Shown one piece after another: positions 34,191-42,608 of a DNA stretch of 64,000 nt. Under the pieces are notes generated by a model. That model did no database searches and was not told the origin of the DNA. It saw only the letters and a program-made list of their open reading frames with translations. The stretch spans positions 663,339,838 through 663,403,837 of the forward strand of contig CM062296.1 of the NCBI GenBank assembly GCA_031216915.1, read 5' to 3'. Position numbers and translations under genes: made by a program. The first letter of the stretch is position 1. Each line of letters starts with the position of its first letter. Origin of the DNA: Pictodentalium vernedei. Lineage: Eukaryota > Mollusca > Scaphopoda > Dentaliida > Dentaliidae.

Positions 34191-34206
34191 GGCCCTGAAA
34201 AGAGCC
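34191..34206 (-). terminator. Near-canonical histone-type stem-loop (minus strand)
   Basis: Minus strand: GGCTCTTTTCAGGGCC, a complete 6-bp stem with one G-T pair and a TTTC loop, preceded by AAAAAC and followed 12 nt later by AAAAAGAGCAAAC, a U7-target-like purine run. The gene it served on the minus strand (upstream, >34206) is not identifiable; a short open frame from 34369 runs through the stem. Confidence 0.7.
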
Positions 34207-34909
34207 GTTTTTGTAAAATTCTCTTTGTAAAGGTAGTCTGTCATCTCTGTATATATTAATCACTGTTAACTTCTCTTGGGTGTTTTTTTTTCTGTATCCA
34301 CCCGCTTATTTCCTGATTTGCCTTGTAATTGCTGTTGAAATCCACATTCGCCAATATCTTCTTATCCATTTCATCTGTTCAAAGAATGGTCTTCTCTCCT
34401 CGCGGTCTCAGTATCAAGTGAACTGTTTCCCCGCCAAAATGAGATTTTATTTTGCCCACAGATGTCTTGGAAAAACAATCGCTCAATCTTAACGATAACA
34501 GCTGGAATGTCTATGCTAAATATGATTTTTCTTTTGACAGATAATACTCAATAACTTTTTTTAAGTTTCTGAACAGTGGGGAGTGTCGGTTGAGATATCA
34601 TCTTTTCAATTACACTTCACAGCCTTTATGATGATAGATGATATATATAATATGTTCAGTTAGAATAAAATAAGTGTGGGGGTGGAAAACACCTGTTGTC
34701 CTGCTGTATTTATTTATTTATCTATTTTTTATTTATTTGTTTGTTTATTTGTTTATTTGTTTTATTTATACACATTGGCTATTCGTCACCATGACAGTTT
34801 TATGGGTGGTGGAATCAGGGCTACACGGAGAGAACCAGCGTGAATCGACGAGCAAATGACAGTTCCTCAATATTCTAGCTCTGTTCAAACTCCACATAAG
34901 CAGGGATAC

Positions 34910-35100
34910 AGCGGTTGAAGACATGTGTACCATCGATGTGCAGTACACATTAGTACATGGCATCATCGCCCCCATGTGTAGGCAAGCAGGGGTGAACTGC
35001 CTTACCCGTGGGCATTACGCGGGTCAGGCCAGGCGGGGTTCGAACTCAGACATCTAACATAGATCTCCAGCAGTCTATCATCGACACACCACACTCCCGA
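34910..35100 (+). mobile_element. Possible tRNA-derived SINE fragment
   Basis: GGGTTCGAACTCAGAC near 35036 matches a polymerase III B box (GGTTCGANTCC). A plausible A box is not clear, and no tail or target duplication is seen. It could equally be a chance match. Confidence 0.35.
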
Positions 35101-35159
35101 CTTGTGATGGGTTTTTTTTATTTCAGGCAATATTCTTGTATCGATATAACGCTTGGTGT

Positions 35160-35283
35160 AGGCAGTAGACAGCCAAAAACTGACAAGTGGAGCATTTGCC
35201 AGGTGTGGGAAAGAGTTGGTCAGGCAGTAGACAGCCAAAAACTGACAAGTGGAGCGTTTGCCAGGTAAGGGAAAGAGTTGGTT
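35160..35283. repeat. 62-bp direct duplication
   Basis: Two copies (35160-35221 and 35222-35283) of AGGCAGTAGACAGCC...GAAAGAGTTGGT with four or five differences. Recent tandem duplication. Confidence 0.88.
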
Positions 35284-36359
35284 AGGCAGACACACAATCA
35301 ACCCAGACTGAGTATCACTGTCATCTGCACAAGTTAGGCTTTAGGAAGACCGGTTGGCCAGTGAGTGATTGGGTTGAATGGGTGGAAAAAGGGGCAATGT
35401 GTTGAGGGTTGGATGGCATGTAGGTTAGTGGGTAAACAAGGAAGGGGTGTAGTTGAGTATTTGGTGCTTAATTAGGTAGCAGTGCTGGAAGAAAGATGGC
35501 ACGTATGGATCACCCCCCCCCCCCATTGATTTCACCCCTCCCACCAATTGAGCTTATCACCCATGACCTCTTTTTCACAATTATTTTACCCAGATATCCC
35601 TAGATGTCGAGGTTTGAGAACTCCAATGAATAGTTCTACATTATCTCTCAGCTAGGTATTCCACCCCTTCTTGATATTTGTGATGAAATTTCTCAGGAAC
35701 ATTACTTTACACCATCAGGTGAGGTGGAAAATTTACCAAATAAATAAGACATTTTCATTAAGTCTATCCTGTCCTTGATCCTCATCCACCCAAGCTCACC
35801 CCTGATTGGTTCTAGCACTGTGGTATGACTCAACATGGTTATCCTTCACGGTGAATAATTCTACATGATTTCCAAACTCTTTACAAGCATATGGTTTTAG
35901 GTGCTTAGTGCTCAAACAAGACAATTTTACATCCTAACAAAGATGCACAAGGACCATTTTTATAGTGAGGTGACATAACTCCATCTGGGAGGGAAAATGT
36001 ATCAAACTGTAATTCGGAATCTTATGCGATCTCGGAATTAATTGATTATTACCTGAGACCTATACCAATTAGGCGTCTGAGCTATGTAAAAAACTACACA
36101 GGATTTCCTGTCAAAAATTTCGAATTTTGAAAATATCGAAATAGCAAGAATGTTAAAGATGATTTCAGTTTAACCATTGCTAATTTAAATGAACCTTTGA
36201 ATCTTCGACCTGTCCTCGCCTACAAGAAAAAACAAAAACCTCGCGTATCACTCTTGTAAGGACTAAATTAGACCCCTTCAATGAATAACATCAATTATTC
36301 CCTGTCAGTTTAACTACCTCCTTAGCTATTCACTTATTTTAAATCAATTTTATGTGGAA

Positions 36360-36690
36360 ACAAAAAACATTTTTTTTTTGTTTTGATAGAAAAAAATAAA
36401 AAAACGAAACAAGACATTTTTTTTTTTTTTTTTTTTTTAGTTTAAAAAAATAAAAAATGTTTTTTGTTTCTGTCAAAACAAAAAAACATTTTTTGTTTTT
36501 TTTTTCTTTTTAGTTTAAAAGTTTTTTTAAACTAAAAACAAAAAAAAAACAAAAAATGTTTTTTTGTTTTGACAGAAACAAAAAACATTTTTTATTTTTT
36601 TAAACTAAAAAAAAAACCCAAAAAATGTCTTGTTTTGTTTTTTTTTTCTAACGAAACAAAAAAAAAAAATTTTTTTTTTTCGACAAAAAA
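36360..36690. repeat. Long A/T palindrome
   Basis: Runs of A and T centred on TTTAAAAGTTTTTTTAAA near 36524 form an imperfect palindrome of about 150-bp arms, with repeated CAAAAAATGTTTTT units. It adjoins the inverted duplication at 36660-37800. Slippage and assembly error are likely here. Confidence 0.7.
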
Positions 36691-36800
36691 TTAAGACTTG
36701 GTTCTTTCTAAAAAATAAAAGTATATATAATATGGTGATGTGCAATATATAAAGAAGCTCTTTCTAATAATATGGGTGGCCCTGAAAAGGGCTGGCATGA
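36660..36800 (-). repeat. Left copy of the inverted 3'-flank duplication
   Basis: Reverse complement of 37675-37800, including AAGACTTGGTTCTTTCTA and ATGGTGATGTGCAATATA. Both copies begin with a histone-type stem-loop and U7-like element, and then continue identically, so two outward-facing genes share one 3' flank sequence. Confidence 0.8.
36763..36796 (-). terminator. Histone-type stem-loop plus U7-like element (minus gene)
   Basis: Minus strand: CCAGCCCTTTTCAGGGCCACCCA, a five-pair stem with TTTC loop and the ACCCA tail typical of histone genes, about 25 nt after the stop at 36820. AGAAAGAGCTTC follows about 10 nt later, close to the RAAAGAGCUG consensus for U7 snRNA pairing. Confidence 0.75.
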
Positions 36801-36819
36801 AGCCATTTTGTGAAGCATT

Positions 36820-37182
36820 TCACTCTGCCAACGAGTGATGTTTGGGTATTTTCATCTCCTCTTCAGTAAAGAATTCTCTTTCCCAATTCTCTATTGTTTC
36901 ACTGCCAAACATGATCGCCTCGTATATAGGTGTTGGGAATTCATGGGGGTGTTTTGGCCTATTGTGGAATTGAACTTCTCCAAAAGGCCGTCTCACTGCC
37001 GCCATCTCTGGAAACTTCTCCAGCATATCATTAAATTTATCACGCGGCAGGACTGAGCTGCACCACTGATAAAGGGCAAGCAGAAAAACTCCATTTACCC
37101 TCTCTCGTCTTTCTTTTAAATATCTTTCCGCCTCTATTTCAGCATCTTCATCTGATATTTCTCTGATTCTTGAAATATCCAT
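36820..37182 (-). CDS. Intact 120-aa Polinton protein of unknown family
   Basis: Starts at an ATG at 37182 (MDISRIREISDEDAEIEAE), about 70 nt after a GATAAAAAG TATA-like motif in the palindromic promoter, and is uninterrupted to 36820. The N-terminus is a charged helix (AERYLKERRERVN), then a hydrophobic helix (GVFLLALYQWCSSVLP), then a region with FPEMAAVRRPFGE and an acidic C-terminus (WEREFFTEEEM). There are no cysteines for zinc, no signal peptide and no motif I know. A near-canonical histone-type 3' end follows. Being intact in a decayed element suggests recent selection or chance. Size and helical content might suit a small structural or regulatory protein; function is unknown. Confidence 0.6.
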   Translation of the reverse strand: MDISRIREISDEDAEIEAERYLKERRERVNGVFLLALYQWCSSVLPRDKFNDMLEKFPEMAAVRRPFGEVQFHNRPKHPHEFPTPIYEAIMFGSETIENWEREFFTEEEMKIPKHHSLAE

Positions 37183-37242
37183 TACTCTGTTTTTTTCTTA
37201 TTCCTCCGATCGATCAGATGTTTGAAAATGTAAGCGAAAACC

Positions 37243-37461
37243 TTATCTCATGCTCTTTTTATCTGACATGCAAGGTTACACTTGCAGCGAGGAAGTGATT
37301 TCTGCGCCTTCTCCCCACATTGGTTAGATTTACCTGGGTGAAATGCACATCCAATGAGCATTTCACCTGGGTAAATCTAACCAATGCGGGGAGAAGGCGC
37401 GGAAATCACTTCTTCGCCGCAAGTGTAACCTCGCATGTCAGATAAAAAGAACATGAGATAA
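37243..37461. promoter_or_regulatory. Second palindromic bidirectional promoter
   Basis: Two ~100-bp inverted arms meet near 37350 (arms with GGTTAGATTTACCTGGGT). Each carries CAGATAAAAAGA pointing outward, TATA-like, and GGGGAGAAGGCGC. It drives the 120-aa gene on the minus strand and whatever lay at 37470-37670 on the plus strand. Confidence 0.7.
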
Positions 37462-37470
37462 GATTACAAT

Positions 37471-37665
37471 CTTCATCCAGACACACAAAGATTGGAGAGG
37501 AAGGGAGCTGGATTTGAAATGATAGCAGCGGGGGTCACATCCCCCAATATAACCGTATCAAAGGTGGACGAGCCTTCATTTCATCTGGTGAGAGGAGCAC
37601 AGCCTTATCGGTTAAGGCTTGGAAAAATGGGGATCGTCGGACACTGAAAAGAAGATGTCCAGAAG
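37471..37665 (+). repeat. 195-bp segment shared, inverted, with the LINE at 39543-39740
   Basis: About 95% identical by eye to the reverse complement of 39543-39740. In both places the frame VTSPNITVSKVDEPSFHLV is open. At 39543 it sits between endonuclease and RT sequence of a LINE; here it occupies the coding slot between a promoter and a histone-type 3' end. Either LINE sequence was captured into a Polinton gene cassette, or the LINE carries Polinton sequence. Confidence 0.75.
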
Positions 37666-37677
37666 AGAACAAAAAAC

Positions 37678-37711
37678 AGCCTTTTTCAAGGCTACCCATA
37701 TTATTAGAAAG
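37678..37711 (+). terminator. Canonical histone-type stem-loop plus U7-like element
   Basis: AGCCTTTTTCAAGGCT (37678-37693) is a perfect 6-bp stem with a TTTC loop, preceded by AACAAAAAAC and followed by ACCCA, as in metazoan replication-dependent histone mRNAs. AGAAAGAGCTTC follows at about 37705. This is the best match in the window. Confidence 0.82.
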
Positions 37712-38299
37712 AGCTTCTTTATATATTGCACATCACCATATTATATATACTTTTATTTTTTAGAAAGAACCAAGTCTTAATTTTTTTGTCGAAACAAAAA
37801 ACATTTTTTTTATTTCGGCAGAAAAAATTCTGAAAGGAAATGGTAACACTACACCATAAGAAAAATCTGGGAGAAGAAGTCAAAAGATTCTCGATCACAC
37901 ATGCACAACGCAGGAACCAAAAACAAAAATCCTTCCACCATCCCCTACCACCATTCATTGTAAAAAAAACAGCTCTAATAATGCCCCCAATCCTGAAAAA
38001 ACGTCTCAGCTCTATTAATAGTGAGGGTAAAAATGCGTGTTGTCTCTTGCGTATTGATTCATCAAGCGAAAATGCAGGGGAGGTAATTATTCCTTCTCTA
38101 AGGCAAGTTGTTGGTAATTGTTTCAATGTGGTTAAGATTTGTTAGTTTTTCAGAGCGAAAGTTTTGACACCATGGTGTGTCTAAAAAGGGGATATTTTGT
38201 AATTCACCACATCTGGAAACGGTATAACAGCAACTACCAAATATTAAGCTTTTGAGAAATAACTCAAAGACATCTCTCCCCTCGGACCGTCTTGCTTAT
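37712..38299. other. Unassigned stretch inside Polinton 1
   Basis: Overlapping open frames exist on both strands (101 codons plus, 135 codons minus), neither with a recognised domain. No gene is called. Confidence 0.45.
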
Positions 38300-38683
38300 T
38301 TGCCACAGATTATTTTTTGGGGGATAACAGCGTGATCATTGTTTTTCCCCCTTACACCTGCGGTCTTGTGGTGGAAATTCTATTTCGATAGATGTTTCAA
38401 GTTTCATAACCATAAGAAAATTGTGTTTATGACCCCGCCAAAGTGTATTTTCAGTCATTTAGGGGAGAGCAAAAGGTGGCAGAAAATAATGCACTTAGTA
38501 ATTCACGCGCCTTGCCCACACTGGTCAGATGATGGGTGATGAAATACTCAATGTATTAGTTTTCACCGCCAGAATGTCACAATTTCCCAAACAAAAAATA
38601 ATTCTGAGGGAAAGACTGACATTGTGTAGCAAAAAACATCTGTGGAAATAGTAAAATGAATCTAACTAATAATAATAACACTT
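38300..38683 (-). repeat. Inner inverted repeat of Polinton 1, right copy
   Basis: Reverse complement of 28630-28990 (for example GTCAGTCTTTCCCTC and TTATGGTTATGAAACTTGAA). It ends where the LINE tail begins. Confidence 0.75.
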
Positions 38684-39885
38684 TGGCCGGCCGCTGATTT
38701 GCCGCGGTTCTCGTATGAGAAGGTCTCCCTATTCCTATGCCTCTTCTCACCTCCCAACACTCGGAGACAAACTGCTTGATGACATCCCTTGCCCCATTCT
38801 TCCCAATCTCTCCGATTAGCATATTAACTCTCTCCTTTGAGTCTCCCACTAGCCACATCTCCTTCATTCTCCCATCCCACTTCCCCATTGTTAGGCTATC
38901 CAAGAGTTCCTCTCCCCCTTTTTTGATAAACTCGTTAGGAATTTCGTCCACCCCCTCCCGCTTTTCCATTCCTTAATTTTGAGATCACCCTTTGCACCTC
39001 CCCAGTTTTGATTTCGCTGCACACGAAGATCGATAATTTTCGTCGACCTGGTATGGACAGTCTGGTGGGTTTGCCCATGGCCTATCGATTATCGTTCACC
39101 TTTTCCCGCTGCTTGACTAGTTCTAATGCGATTTGGTCTCGCTCTTCTGTAACTCTGCCATCTACTTTAAATACTCTGTGGGTTACTCCCTTTATTACGT
39201 TTGTTCACCCATTTCCAAAATACGTTCGAATTCGACTCTCCTGTCCTTCTTATTGTCCTAATGAGACTGCTATTTCGCACTCTCCGGTTGTCGTCTTTAA
39301 TCTTATTTACTTTATTTCGTGCTTGTTGGTATTCTTCCTTTGCTACCATGGCCTCATTGCTTTCTACCCCCTTAAGTTCTTTTTTACTTCTCCTGTATGC
39401 AGCACATTTAGCTTTTCTACCTTTTATGGCCCTTTTCAGTTCTTCGTTCACTCTGTACCCATGTCCTCCTGTTGGCACCCTAATCTTTCCTACACTTTCC
39501 CTCCCATCCTCTAGTAGGCTCGCAAACTATGGCGTTGGTCATCTTCTGGACATCTTTTTTTTCAGTGTCCGACGATCCCCATTTTTTTCCGAGCCTTAAC
39601 CGATAAGGCTGTACTCCTCTCACCAGATGAAATGAAGGCTCGTCCACCTTTGATACAGTTATATTGGGGGATGTGACCACCGCTGCTATCAGTTCAAATC
39701 CATCTCCCTTCCTCTCCAATCTTTGTGTGTTTGGATGAAGTTTGTACACCCATGAGTCAACATCCTTTTTTGAGTTCCCAAACCTCCTTGAAGATTCCTT
39801 TGCTTTTATCTAGGTTTTTGACCCTGATCGTCACTGTAATCAAATTGTGATCACTATCCAACTCCATTTTGCCCTCATCATGCAA
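38684..39885 (-). mobile_element. 5'-truncated LINE retrotransposon inserted in Polinton 1
   Basis: Read on the minus strand, it begins inside the apurinic endonuclease with the conserved SDHN motif (39844-39855). It continues through a basic linker (YRVNEELKRAIKGRK) to reverse transcriptase domain 1 (DEIPNEFIKKGGEELL, near 38900-38950), then jumps to 3' sequence (WEVRRGIGIGRPSHTRT) and ends in a (TTA)n tail at 38684. Frames are broken and the central RT is deleted. The insertion removed or separated the N-terminus of the capsid gene that follows. The 3' sequence recurs at 60530-60740. Confidence 0.72.
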
Positions 39886-40727
39886 TTGCTAAAGATTCTG
39901 CAAACAAAGGTTTGATTGAACGTCACAAATTAATTGCAAACAGTAAATCTGTACAACTAAGAGGAAAATTGCATTTAGATCTGTTTGTGGAAGAGAAATA
40001 TTTACCAAATGGTGTGGAAATGAGAGTTAAAATTCATCATGCTCCGACTAAATTTTGTCTGATTGGTGGTGTAGATGGAAAAATAGAAATTCAAAAAGCC
40101 ATATTCAGAATACCGGCCTTGGATTTCATTCCTAAATTTGCAAATGATCTGAATGCACAAATAGATTGAACAAATTATAAAATCCCCATTAGACGTACTG
40201 AAATTAAAACATTTACCATTGGAAACGGTCTTCGATCAAAAATAGAAGACCATCTGTTTCATAAACAGATGCCAAAATGAATAATTCTTGGCTTAGTTTT
40301 GAATAAAGATTTAAATGGAGATATTGGTACATCTCCATTTAATTTTCAACATTTCATTTTGAACAAGTTGGAAATCACAGTGGATGGACATTCCATTAAA
40401 TCACATCCCTTTGAACCAAATTTCGAAGATGGACTTTATCTAATTTCATATTTATCATTGTTTGAAGCAATGGGGTATTTTGGACTAAATGAAACATTTA
40501 ATATATCAATGCAGGATTATGCAAAAGGATATACCCTCTGGGGAATTGATTTGACACCTGATCAATCAAGCAATGGACCATTAGCTCACCCTATAAAGTC
40601 TGGCAACCTTCGAATAGATCTTCAGTTTGCTGACGCTCTGGCACAGGTGATCAACGTTGTCGTATATGCAGAATTTGATAGTGAAATACAAATCAATAAG
40701 TTCAAAGAAGTGATATTTGACTATTAA
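39886..40727 (+). pseudogene. Major capsid protein (double jelly-roll), Polinton 1
   Basis: One reading frame is open from the LINE edge to the stop at 40725, apart from two TGA codons at 40167 and 40278. Recognisable are the capsid segments SVQLRGKLHLDLF, PIRRTEIKTFTI and GTSPFNFQHFILNKLEI, and the C-terminal GNLRIDLQFADAL with VIAYAEF-like VVVYAEFDSEIQI. This family was first noted as nematode F54H12.2-like proteins and is the Polinton hexon-like capsid. The N-terminal half is missing beyond the LINE. Both TGAs could derive from CGA or TGG by C-to-T change. It is followed after 2 nt by the Cys-rich protein. Confidence 0.82.
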
Positions 40728-40729
40728 CA

Positions 40730-41158
40730 ATGAGTAAATGTGAACATTGCAAGATGCACAGAGAAATGAGAAGAAGAATACAAATAATGAGGCTAGTGAA
40801 GACAAAAAATGAAAAACTGTTCCTTAGATTATTTAAAGAAATTGTTGTAAATGAAGTGACACCTTTGATAAAAGAAGAAGTGAATAAACTGTGTTATGGA
40901 TGTCAAGGAATACCTGGAGCAAAACATGACTTTTGTATAAGAAAGGATGTAAGAATATGGATTGAAATGTATTTGAAAGACTGTGTATATCAAGTGTACT
41001 ATACAAGCAAAAAATGGAACATTGAAGGATGTTTTACATATATGAATGTGAACTTTAAAATTAACACACAAGAAGATATTCAAAATTGGGCAGATTTAGT
41101 AGAAAAAGAGTGGGGATATTACACACCACTTGTTAAAGAAGAAGAAGAAGTTGATTAA
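40730..41158 (+). CDS. Conserved Cys-rich Polinton protein (142 aa)
   Basis: Intact frame from ATG at 40730 (MSKCEHCKMHREMRRR), 2 nt after the capsid stop. It has an N-terminal C-x2-C, a basic helix, a central NEVTPLIKEEVNKLCYGC followed by KHDFC, and a C-terminal WADLVEKEWGYYTPLVKEEEE. Short proteins with a C-x2-C...H-x-x-C core of this kind accompany capsid genes in related elements; the cysteines and histidine could form a zinc site. The biochemical role is unknown. Its stop is followed within 10 nt by a degenerate histone-type stem-loop. Confidence 0.65.
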   Translation: MSKCEHCKMHREMRRRIQIMRLVKTKNEKLFLRLFKEIVVNEVTPLIKEEVNKLCYGCQGIPGAKHDFCIRKDVRIWIEMYLKDCVYQVYYTSKKWNIEGCFTYMNVNFKINTQEDIQNWADLVEKEWGYYTPLVKEEEEVD

Positions 41159-41167
41159 AAAAAGTAC

Positions 41168-41195
41168 AACAGCCCTTTTTTAGGGGTAAGAAGAG
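41168..41195 (+). terminator. Degenerate histone-type stem-loop
   Basis: CAGCCCTTTTTTAGGGGTAAG gives a short CCCT/AGGG stem with a T-rich loop, then GAAGAGATGG purines. It is 10 nt after the stop of the Cys-rich gene and just before the protease start. Weak match. Confidence 0.45.
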
Positions 41196-41426
41196 ATGGA
41201 CACCACTCAACTACAATATGTTCTTGATAATTCTCCAAAGTTATCATCATTGAATGGAAAAGTGTGTTCAAGAGACTCATTACCAAAACAAAAGCATAAA
41301 CACAGAAAAGCTTATATCGTGAACACAGATTCATCAAAAGAACCAGGAGAACATTGGGTGGTGATATATTTCAAAGACAATCATTCAGCCATCTACAGAG
41401 ATACTTCTCTTTTCCACTGTGGGTAA
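41196..41426 (+). pseudogene. Adenain-like cysteine protease, truncated
   Basis: From ATG at 41196 the frame carries KAYIVNTDSSKEPGEHWVVI, where HWV holds the catalytic histidine typical of adenovirus-type (C5/Ulp1-like) proteases of Polintons. After about 68 residues it runs into a repeated sequence at 41401 (AGAGATACTTCTC) and ends; the aspartate/glutamate and catalytic cysteine are missing. Such proteases mature capsid proteins. Loss of two thirds makes it inactive. Confidence 0.75.
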
Positions 41427-41790
41427 GAGATTGTATGCTTATCAACCAATCCTTCCATACAGTAAAGTGTTATACGGTTTAAAGTATGGAGAGATTGATT
41501 AATAAGCAAAATCCACATATTTGCCAGCATAAAGTAATTGGGAGGCCTCTACCCCGTGAGTGACACTATAGTGACCAGCATTTAAGAGATACTTCTTTCA
41601 CCATTCCATCCCATAAGTGAAAAAGAGTCAAGAGATACTTCTCTTTTCCACTGTGGGTAAGAGATTGTATGCTTATCAACCAATCCTTCCATACTTTAAA
41701 CCGTATAACACTTTACTGTATGGAGAGATTGATTAATAAACATATATTTTGCCAGCATAAAGTAATTGGGAGGCCTCTACCCCGTGACTC
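41401..41790. repeat. Duplicated block with an inverted 35-bp core
   Basis: Two ~155-bp copies (41401-41560 and 41631-41790) share GATACTTCTCTTTTCCACTG and CAGCATAAAGTAATTGGGAG. Within them the segment between CCATA and TATGG (about 41456-41490 and 41687-41721) is present in opposite orientations while both flanks stay parallel. Confidence 0.85.
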
Positions 41791-42206
41791 GATATACTCA
41801 ACACTGAATTCCCCTTCCCCAAACGGGGCACTATAGGGACAAAATCAACATAGGGTTTTCCATAGGCTTTTTACCCAGGGTGTGCCACTCTGGGTACAAG
41901 CATTTAACACTGAAATCCCCATACCCCAATTGTGCCACTTGAGGTACAAAATTAACATAGGATTCTCCATAGGGTTTTGTACCTCAAGTGACATTTTTGT
42001 ACCCAGAGTGGCATTTTTGAAGGCAGGAAAAAGATTTTAAAAACTTTTTCCTGCCTTCAAAAATGCCACTCTGGGTACAAAAATGCCACTTGAGGTACAA
42101 AACCCTATGGAGAATCCTATGTTAATTTTGTACCTCAGGTGGCACCATTGGGGTATGGGGATTTCAGTGTTAAATGCTTGTACCCAGAGTGGCAGCTTTC
42201 ACTACT
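41777..42206 (-). repeat. Right terminal inverted repeat of Polinton 1
   Basis: Mirror of 27384-27880. The outer part (about 41880-42195) is a palindrome centred near 42037 with arms carrying GCCACTTGAGGTACAAAA. Confidence 0.85.
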
Positions 42207-42608
42207 AGTATCTGTTGTATGCGAGAGATGTAGTTTTACCCTTGGATACCATACTAAAACCCAGAGGTAAGTAGGTGGGGGAGGATTCCCATAAAATTGC
42301 ACTGCAAGAACAGCATAAGGAATTTTACCAACAATAGGTATGACAACAGAAACGAGTCAATAAACAGCAACCATTGGGAAATGTGAAAACTAAGGCCATA
42401 CAATTTGACACTGGAGATCTCATCATGTACCCAGATGGGAGATCAAAGGGGAAATTAGAACAGAAATGGGAATACCCATTTAGAGTGATTGAAAAAAACA
42501 AGCCCTGTGAGTTAAAGAATAAAGGATCAGTTGATAGGTAGAGTTATAAAGTGTCAGGAGGAAATCTTAGTTTGGCTTCCCAAGAATGGGAGGTCCTGAC
42601 ACCAAGTA
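42207..42608 (+). pseudogene. Gypsy integrase C-terminus, resumed after Polinton 1
   Basis: Starts with the second AGTATC duplication. YLLYARDVVLP and the following diverged stretch match the C-terminal region of Gypsy integrase. A later frame reads IQFDTGDLIMYPDGRSKGK, EQKWEYPFRVIEK and GGNLSLASQEWEVL, the post-core domain that contacts DNA. Stops and frameshifts are present. It ends where LINE sequence begins, so no 3' LTR survives. Confidence 0.82.

Larger units (their letters stand above)
34215..36359. other. Gene-poor stretch with SINE-like fragment
   Basis: A/T-rich (TTTA)n sequence lies at 34705-34770. The stretch also contains the SINE-like fragment and 62-bp duplication listed separately, and a C-run at 35513-35524. 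No protein gene is supported. Confidence 0.55.
27384..42206. mobile_element. Polinton/Maverick element 1 (14,823 bp)
   Basis: The element begins AGTAGTGAGGGGTGCC and ends GGCAGCTTTCACTACT. It has ~430-500 bp terminal inverted repeats and is flanked by a perfect 6-bp duplication AGTATC within a Gypsy integrase. Length, AG termini and duplication size all fit Polintons. Inside are protein-primed polymerase B sequence, a jelly-roll major capsid protein, a conserved Cys-rich protein, an adenain-like protease fragment, an H4-like histone-fold gene and several unassigned genes. A LINE has inserted into it at 38684-39885. Integrase and ATPase were not found, so part of the element is deleted or rearranged. 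Polintons are both transposons and presumed virus relatives. Confidence 0.88.

Noticed and set aside
34910..35100. tRNA gene
   Set aside because: Only a B-box-like motif is present; no A box, anticodon arm or cloverleaf could be built.
37719..38145. Overlapping plus (101 codons) and minus (135 codons) frames
   Set aside because: Neither shows a family or a 3' signal, and I could not choose between them.
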